Source: JAEZDR01 sp039811185
Lineage (GTDB): Bacteria; Bacteroidota; Bacteroidia; Chitinophagales; Chitinophagaceae
Assembly: GCA_039811185.1 (NCBI GenBank)
Contig: JBDHYF010000003.1
Location: forward strand, 1-64,000
Direction of reading: 5' to 3'
DNA: 64,000 bases
Shown here piece after piece: positions 60,656 to 64,000 of the stretch; positions within the stretch are counted from its first letter, which is position 1, and every line of letters begins with the position of its first letter. Made by a program: the position numbers and the translations under genes. Under the pieces are notes generated by a model, which saw only the letters and a program-made list of their open reading frames with translations, was not told the origin of the DNA and ran no database searches.

Positions 60656-63040
60656 ATGAAGAAATCCATTAAAATTCTTTGGCTGGTTGTAGCGTTTGGT
60701 ATCGGTGCATTTGTATTAACCATTCTGCTCGCCAACTTCGGGGTTTTTGGAAAAATGCCTTCCATCGAAGCCATCCAAAACCCTTCCGCCTCGCTTGCAA
60801 GTCAGGTGTATGCAGAGGACGGTACGTTATTGGGAAAATACTATCTCGAAGACCGCGTAAGTGTAGAGTATAAAGACATCAGCAAGAATGTAATTGATGC
60901 ATTGATTTCAACAGAAGATGAGCGGTTTTTTAACCATAGCGGCATCGACGGACGCTCGCTGGGAAGAGCCTTTTTCGGGCTGGGAAGCAAAGGCGGAGCA
61001 AGCACGCTAACAATGCAGACAGCAAAAAACTTATTCACCGAAAACTGGAATACAAGAAACATTTTAGTGCGGATGATGCAAAAAGTGAAAGAGAGCATTA
61101 TCGCCATTAAGTTGGAGCGGAATTTTACAAAAAACGAAATCATCACCTTGTATCTGAACACTGTTGCTTTCAGCGATAACGTGTATGGAATCAGAAATGC
61201 TTCCCGCACCTTTTTTCAGAAAGAACCTGACAGGTTAAATATCGATGAAGCAGCTGTATTGGTGGGAATGGTAAACGGACCGGGCATTTATAACCCGCGC
61301 ACAAAGCCCAAACAAGCGCTCGACAGAAGAAACCTTGTAATTAATCAGATGGTGCGGAACGATAAGATTGATGCGGGGCTCGCAGCCGAGTTAAAGGCAA
61401 AACCCATCGAACTGAACTATAAAAAACTCGATGAAACCGCCGGGCTTGCGCCTTACTTCAGAATGGTGTTGGGCGAAGAATTGAAGAAGTGGTGCAAAAA
61501 CAATATCAACTCACAGGGCGACAATTATGATTTGTACCGCGACGGGTTGAAAATTTATACCACCATCAATCCGCGCATGCAGATGTACGCGGAAGAAGCC
61601 ATGAGTAAGCATTTAAGTTATCTGCAAACCATTTTAAACAGTCAGGCCAATATTAAAAAAGGCACGGTTTGGAACGGATTTGAAAACGTTTTACAGGCAG
61701 CGATGAAGAACAGCGACCGCTGGAAAAATTTAAAGAAAGATGGCTTCAGCGATGAAGAAATCAAGAAATCCTTCCACGAAAAAACGCCGATGAAAGTTTT
61801 TGCATGGAACGATAAGAAAGAGCTCGATACCGTGATGACACCATACGATTCTATTAAATATCATCGTCAGATGCTTCAGGGCGGATTTATGGCAATGGAT
61901 CCGATGACGGGAGAGGTAAAAGCTTGGGTGGGTGGAATAGATTTTAAAACCTTCAAGTACGATCACGTTAATAAGAATACGAAACGACAGGTTGGTTCAA
62001 CAATCAAACCGTTGTTGTACAGCCTTGCAATTGAGGAGGGTGGCTTTACTCCCAACACACCTGTGGAAGACGTGCAGCAAAACTTCGGGCAATACGGCCT
62101 TGTGCCCGCAACGGCTTCTACCTGTACCGGCCGCACTATGACGATGGCGTCGGCACTTGCATGGTCGCGGAACTGCGCTACCGCTTACATTATGAAGCAA
62201 CTGGGTCCCGACGGAAACGAAGGTGCAAAGCGGTTTGTAGATTTTCTAAAATCCTGCAACCTTACAACCCCCGTAGATCCTTATCCATCCATTGCGCTCG
62301 GCAGTGCAGAGATTTCTCTTTTTGAAATGATGCAGGCATACAGCATGTATCCGGGGCGCGGATTTAATGTAAAGCCCATGTACATCACCCGCATCGAAGA
62401 CCGCAACGGCAATGTTTTGCAATCGTACATGCCCGAGCGAAAGCAAGTGCTGAACGATGTTACGGCTTATGAGTTGGTAAGTATGATGCAGGGAGTAATT
62501 CGCTCCGGAACAGGAAGAAGAATGTGGGGTTACGGCGTTCAGGGCGAAGTAGCCGGTAAAACGGGCACCACAAACGATAACAGCGATGCATGGTTTATGG
62601 GCTTTACGCCACAATTGCTTGCCGGTGTTTGGACAGGCTGCGACGACAGGTTTATTCGCTTTCGTTCAGACGTTGGACAAGGGTCGTCTGCCGCACTTCC
62701 GGTTTGGGCCTACTTTTATGCAAAAGCTGCTGCCGATAAAAACACGGGACTGGATACGAAAACAACATTTGTAAAACCGGAAAACATCAATCTCGAACCC
62801 ATGTTCGACTATGTGCCGCAAAGCGAAACGGAAATGATTGAAGAGTCCGGCCAACCCGGCGATTACGAATACGATTATGTTCCGGCAACATCGGATTATA
62901 ATACGACCGAAGCCAATAACATTAAACCGGCAAAAGGTTCGTCGGACAATAAAGGAGGGAAACCGAAAACAGACAGCGGGCAAAAACCGAAAGCCATACT
63001 ACCCGCCAAAAAAGCGGATGTTAAGGTTCCTGAATTTTAG
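60656..63040 (+). CDS. mrcA: Penicillin-binding protein 1A
   Basis: A 794-aa bifunctional peptidoglycan synthase. One membrane helix (about 6-28), a GT51 glycosyltransferase domain (EDERFFNHSGID with the catalytic Glu at about 87; GGASTLTMQTAKNLF; RMMQKVKESIIAIKLERNF), and a transpeptidase domain with SxxK (STIK, Ser448), SRN and GKTGTT. The longest frame starts with TTG at 60647; the ATG at 60656 is preferred. It sits behind the PorW-like gene, the usual neighbourhood in Bacteroidota. The last 20 bases overlap the convergent response-regulator gene. Confidence 0.95.
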   Translation: MKKSIKILWLVVAFGIGAFVLTILLANFGVFGKMPSIEAIQNPSASLASQVYAEDGTLLGKYYLEDRVSVEYKDISKNVIDALISTEDERFFNHSGIDGRSLGRAFFGLGSKGGASTLTMQTAKNLFTENWNTRNILVRMMQKVKESIIAIKLERNFTKNEIITLYLNTVAFSDNVYGIRNASRTFFQKEPDRLNIDEAAVLVGMVNGPGIYNPRTKPKQALDRRNLVINQMVRNDKIDAGLAAELKAKPIELNYKKLDETAGLAPYFRMVLGEELKKWCKNNINSQGDNYDLYRDGLKIYTTINPRMQMYAEEAMSKHLSYLQTILNSQANIKKGTVWNGFENVLQAAMKNSDRWKNLKKDGFSDEEIKKSFHEKTPMKVFAWNDKKELDTVMTPYDSIKYHRQMLQGGFMAMDPMTGEVKAWVGGIDFKTFKYDHVNKNTKRQVGSTIKPLLYSLAIEEGGFTPNTPVEDVQQNFGQYGLVPATASTCTGRTMTMASALAWSRNCATAYIMKQLGPDGNEGAKRFVDFLKSCNLTTPVDPYPSIALGSAEISLFEMMQAYSMYPGRGFNVKPMYITRIEDRNGNVLQSYMPERKQVLNDVTAYELVSMMQGVIRSGTGRRMWGYGVQGEVAGKTGTTNDNSDAWFMGFTPQLLAGVWTGCDDRFIRFRSDVGQGSSAALPVWAYFYAKAAADKNTGLDTKTTFVKPENINLEPMFDYVPQSETEMIEESGQPGDYEYDYVPATSDYNTTEANNIKPAKGSSDNKGGKPKTDSGQKPKAILPAKKADVKVPEF

Positions 63041-63398
63041 AGGTAAGCAAAATCTTATTAATCAATTCTTCTAACTGTTCAATATTGAATGGTTTTTCCA
63101 AATAGTAGTCCGCATTTGCCTCGCGGGCCAGCTGCTTAATGTCGGAATTGGCAGAAAAGTAAACCACCTTAATATCAGAAAGGCCGGGCGTTGCTTTAAT
63201 CAGCCGCGTTGCTTTAACGCCACCCATTCCCGCAATGCTGTTATCCATTAAAACAATATCCGCATTCAATCCACGGAGTTTATCTGAAATATCATAATTG
63301 TCGGTAAAACCGATTACGGTAAAGCCCTGCTGCTCCAAAATAAATTTGCAAACGTCAACAATATTCTCGTCATCATCAAAAATCACAATCGTTCTCAT
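63021..63398 (-). CDS. Single-domain response regulator
   Basis: A 125-aa CheY-like receiver with Asp8-Asp9-Asp10 in the acidic pocket, phospho-acceptor Asp52 and Lys101 in EKPF. It has no output domain. The frame extends 9 codons upstream; the family start is MRTIVIFDDD at 63398. No kinase is adjacent, so its partner is unknown. It overlaps the 3' end of pbp1A by 20 bases. Confidence 0.9.
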   Translation of the reverse strand: MRTIVIFDDDENIVDVCKFILEQQGFTVIGFTDNYDISDKLRGLNADIVLMDNSIAGMGGVKATRLIKATPGLSDIKVVYFSANSDIKQLAREANADYYLEKPFNIEQLEELINKILLTSKIQEP

Positions 63399-63584
63399 AC
63401 CTTGATATTGCCCGCAAGCTAACACTTTCTTGCGATGCCTTCGGGAAAATTACGCTAATATTGCAATTCTTTAAACTGTTTGCCATGGTCTTTTTATTGC
63501 AGAACCTCGATTTCCTTAATCACTAACGCCGGGCCGGTTTTTAATCAGTTTACATCAATTCTCAAATTCATTTAATTTTTATTT

Positions 63585-64000
63585 ATGAAAACGTTTACGG
63601 TTTCCGATAATACACAATACTATTTAAGCCTCGAAGAACAATTTGGAGCGCACAACTATCACCCATTGCCGGTTGTTTTAAAAAAAGGCAGCGGCGTTTT
63701 TTTGTGGGATGTGGATAACGTTAGATACTGCGATTTTTTAAGCGGATACAGTGCCGTAAATCAGGGCCATTGCCATCCGCGAATTGTTCAGGCATTGGTG
63801 AAGCAGGCCGGCGAGCTCACGCTCACGTCGAGAGCGTTCTACAGCAATCGGCTCGGCGAATACGAAAAGTATATTACTGCCTATTTTGGCTACGATAAAG
63901 TGCTCCCCATGAACACGGGAGTGGAAGGCGGAGAAACAGCCATTAAACTTGCAAGACGTTGGGCCTACGTAAAAAAAGGAGTGGAAAACGACAAAGCGAG
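63585..64000 (+). CDS. rocD: Ornithine aminotransferase (5' part)
   Basis: The first 138 residues of a class III PLP aminotransferase, cut by the window end. The opening YYLSLEEQFGAHNYHPLPVV and GVFLWDVDNVRYCDFLSGYSAVNQGHCHPRI are typical of ornithine-oxoacid aminotransferase, which makes glutamate 5-semialdehyde. MNTGVEGGETAIKLARRW covers the PLP-phosphate region; the Schiff-base lysine lies beyond the window. The 159-base upstream gap holds no gene; a weak -7-like TAATATTG lies at 63456. Confidence 0.92.
   Translation, partial: MKTFTVSDNTQYYLSLEEQFGAHNYHPLPVVLKKGSGVFLWDVDNVRYCDFLSGYSAVNQGHCHPRIVQALVKQAGELTLTSRAFYSNRLGEYEKYITAYFGYDKVLPMNTGVEGGETAIKLARRWAYVKKGVENDKA

Overview
The window looks like a chromosomal segment of a Bacteroidota bacterium, most likely Chitinophagaceae or a close relative. 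The signs are a short (285 aa) RpoD, promoters with the Bacteroidota -7 element TAnnTTTG and a TTTG-like -33 element, almost no Shine-Dalgarno sequences (rpsU is the clear exception), a TonB-dependent receptor with a carboxypeptidase-like N-terminal domain, a type IX secretion system (T9SS) component of the PorW/SprE type and a cargo protein with a T9SS C-terminal sorting domain. Almost everything is core chromosome. No prophage, IS element or CRISPR array was seen.

Layout. 0-9.5 kb: RRM RNA-binding protein, SDR-type threonine dehydrogenase, pgi, threonine aldolase, rpoD, an SPFH protein, an OmpA-family lipoprotein, adenine deaminase and an RDD protein. 9.5-19.3 kb: translation block with ribE, rpsU, a Xer recombinase, hpf, tRNA-Thr/Tyr/Gly/Thr, tuf, tRNA-Trp, secE and nusG. 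Three unrelated genes (DUF4920, ABC ATPase, PduO-type adenosyltransferase) follow, then rplK-rplA-rplJ-rplL. rpoB and rpoC do not follow rplL; a strong terminator and the convergent glnS do. 19.3-31.3 kb: glnS, exbB-exbD, a four-gene minus-strand operon valS - PAS histidine kinase - REC/Crp regulator - secreted protein, a decayed gene remnant, a DEDDh exonuclease/GIY-YIG fusion and argS. 31.3-36.1 kb: GtrA, MATE, then a manganese-type operon: DtxR-family regulator with a candidate operator, an Nramp-USP fusion and a 49-aa membrane-anchored protein. 36-46.2 kb: TonB receptor, T9SS cargo, MgtE, an AbiF-type (HEPN) gene with its own promoter and a hairpin RNA in front of it, membrane pyrophosphatase and a DUF2147 protein. 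46.2-57.6 kb: xanthine dehydrogenase genes, a membrane protein, a phosphorylase-like GT35 protein lacking the PLP lysine, a lipoprotein, the N-degron pair clpS-aat, a DUF1328 protein, and a coupled operon containing SprT and AtpZ. 57.6-64 kb: porW/sprE-like gene, PBP1A, a single-domain response regulator and the 5' part of ornithine aminotransferase.

The most interesting locus is the AbiF-type gene at 41.8-42.7 kb. A perfect Bacteroidota promoter fires into a short leader that folds into a strong hairpin followed by eight U residues, ending just before the AbiF start codon. This fits a small RNA partnered with a HEPN protein. Short GC palindromes and a 7-bp triple repeat surround the locus, as for a recent insertion between two housekeeping genes. 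Other points of interest are the SD-driven rpsU, a terminator-like hairpin in the ompA leader, and several genes whose promoters imply near-leaderless mRNAs.
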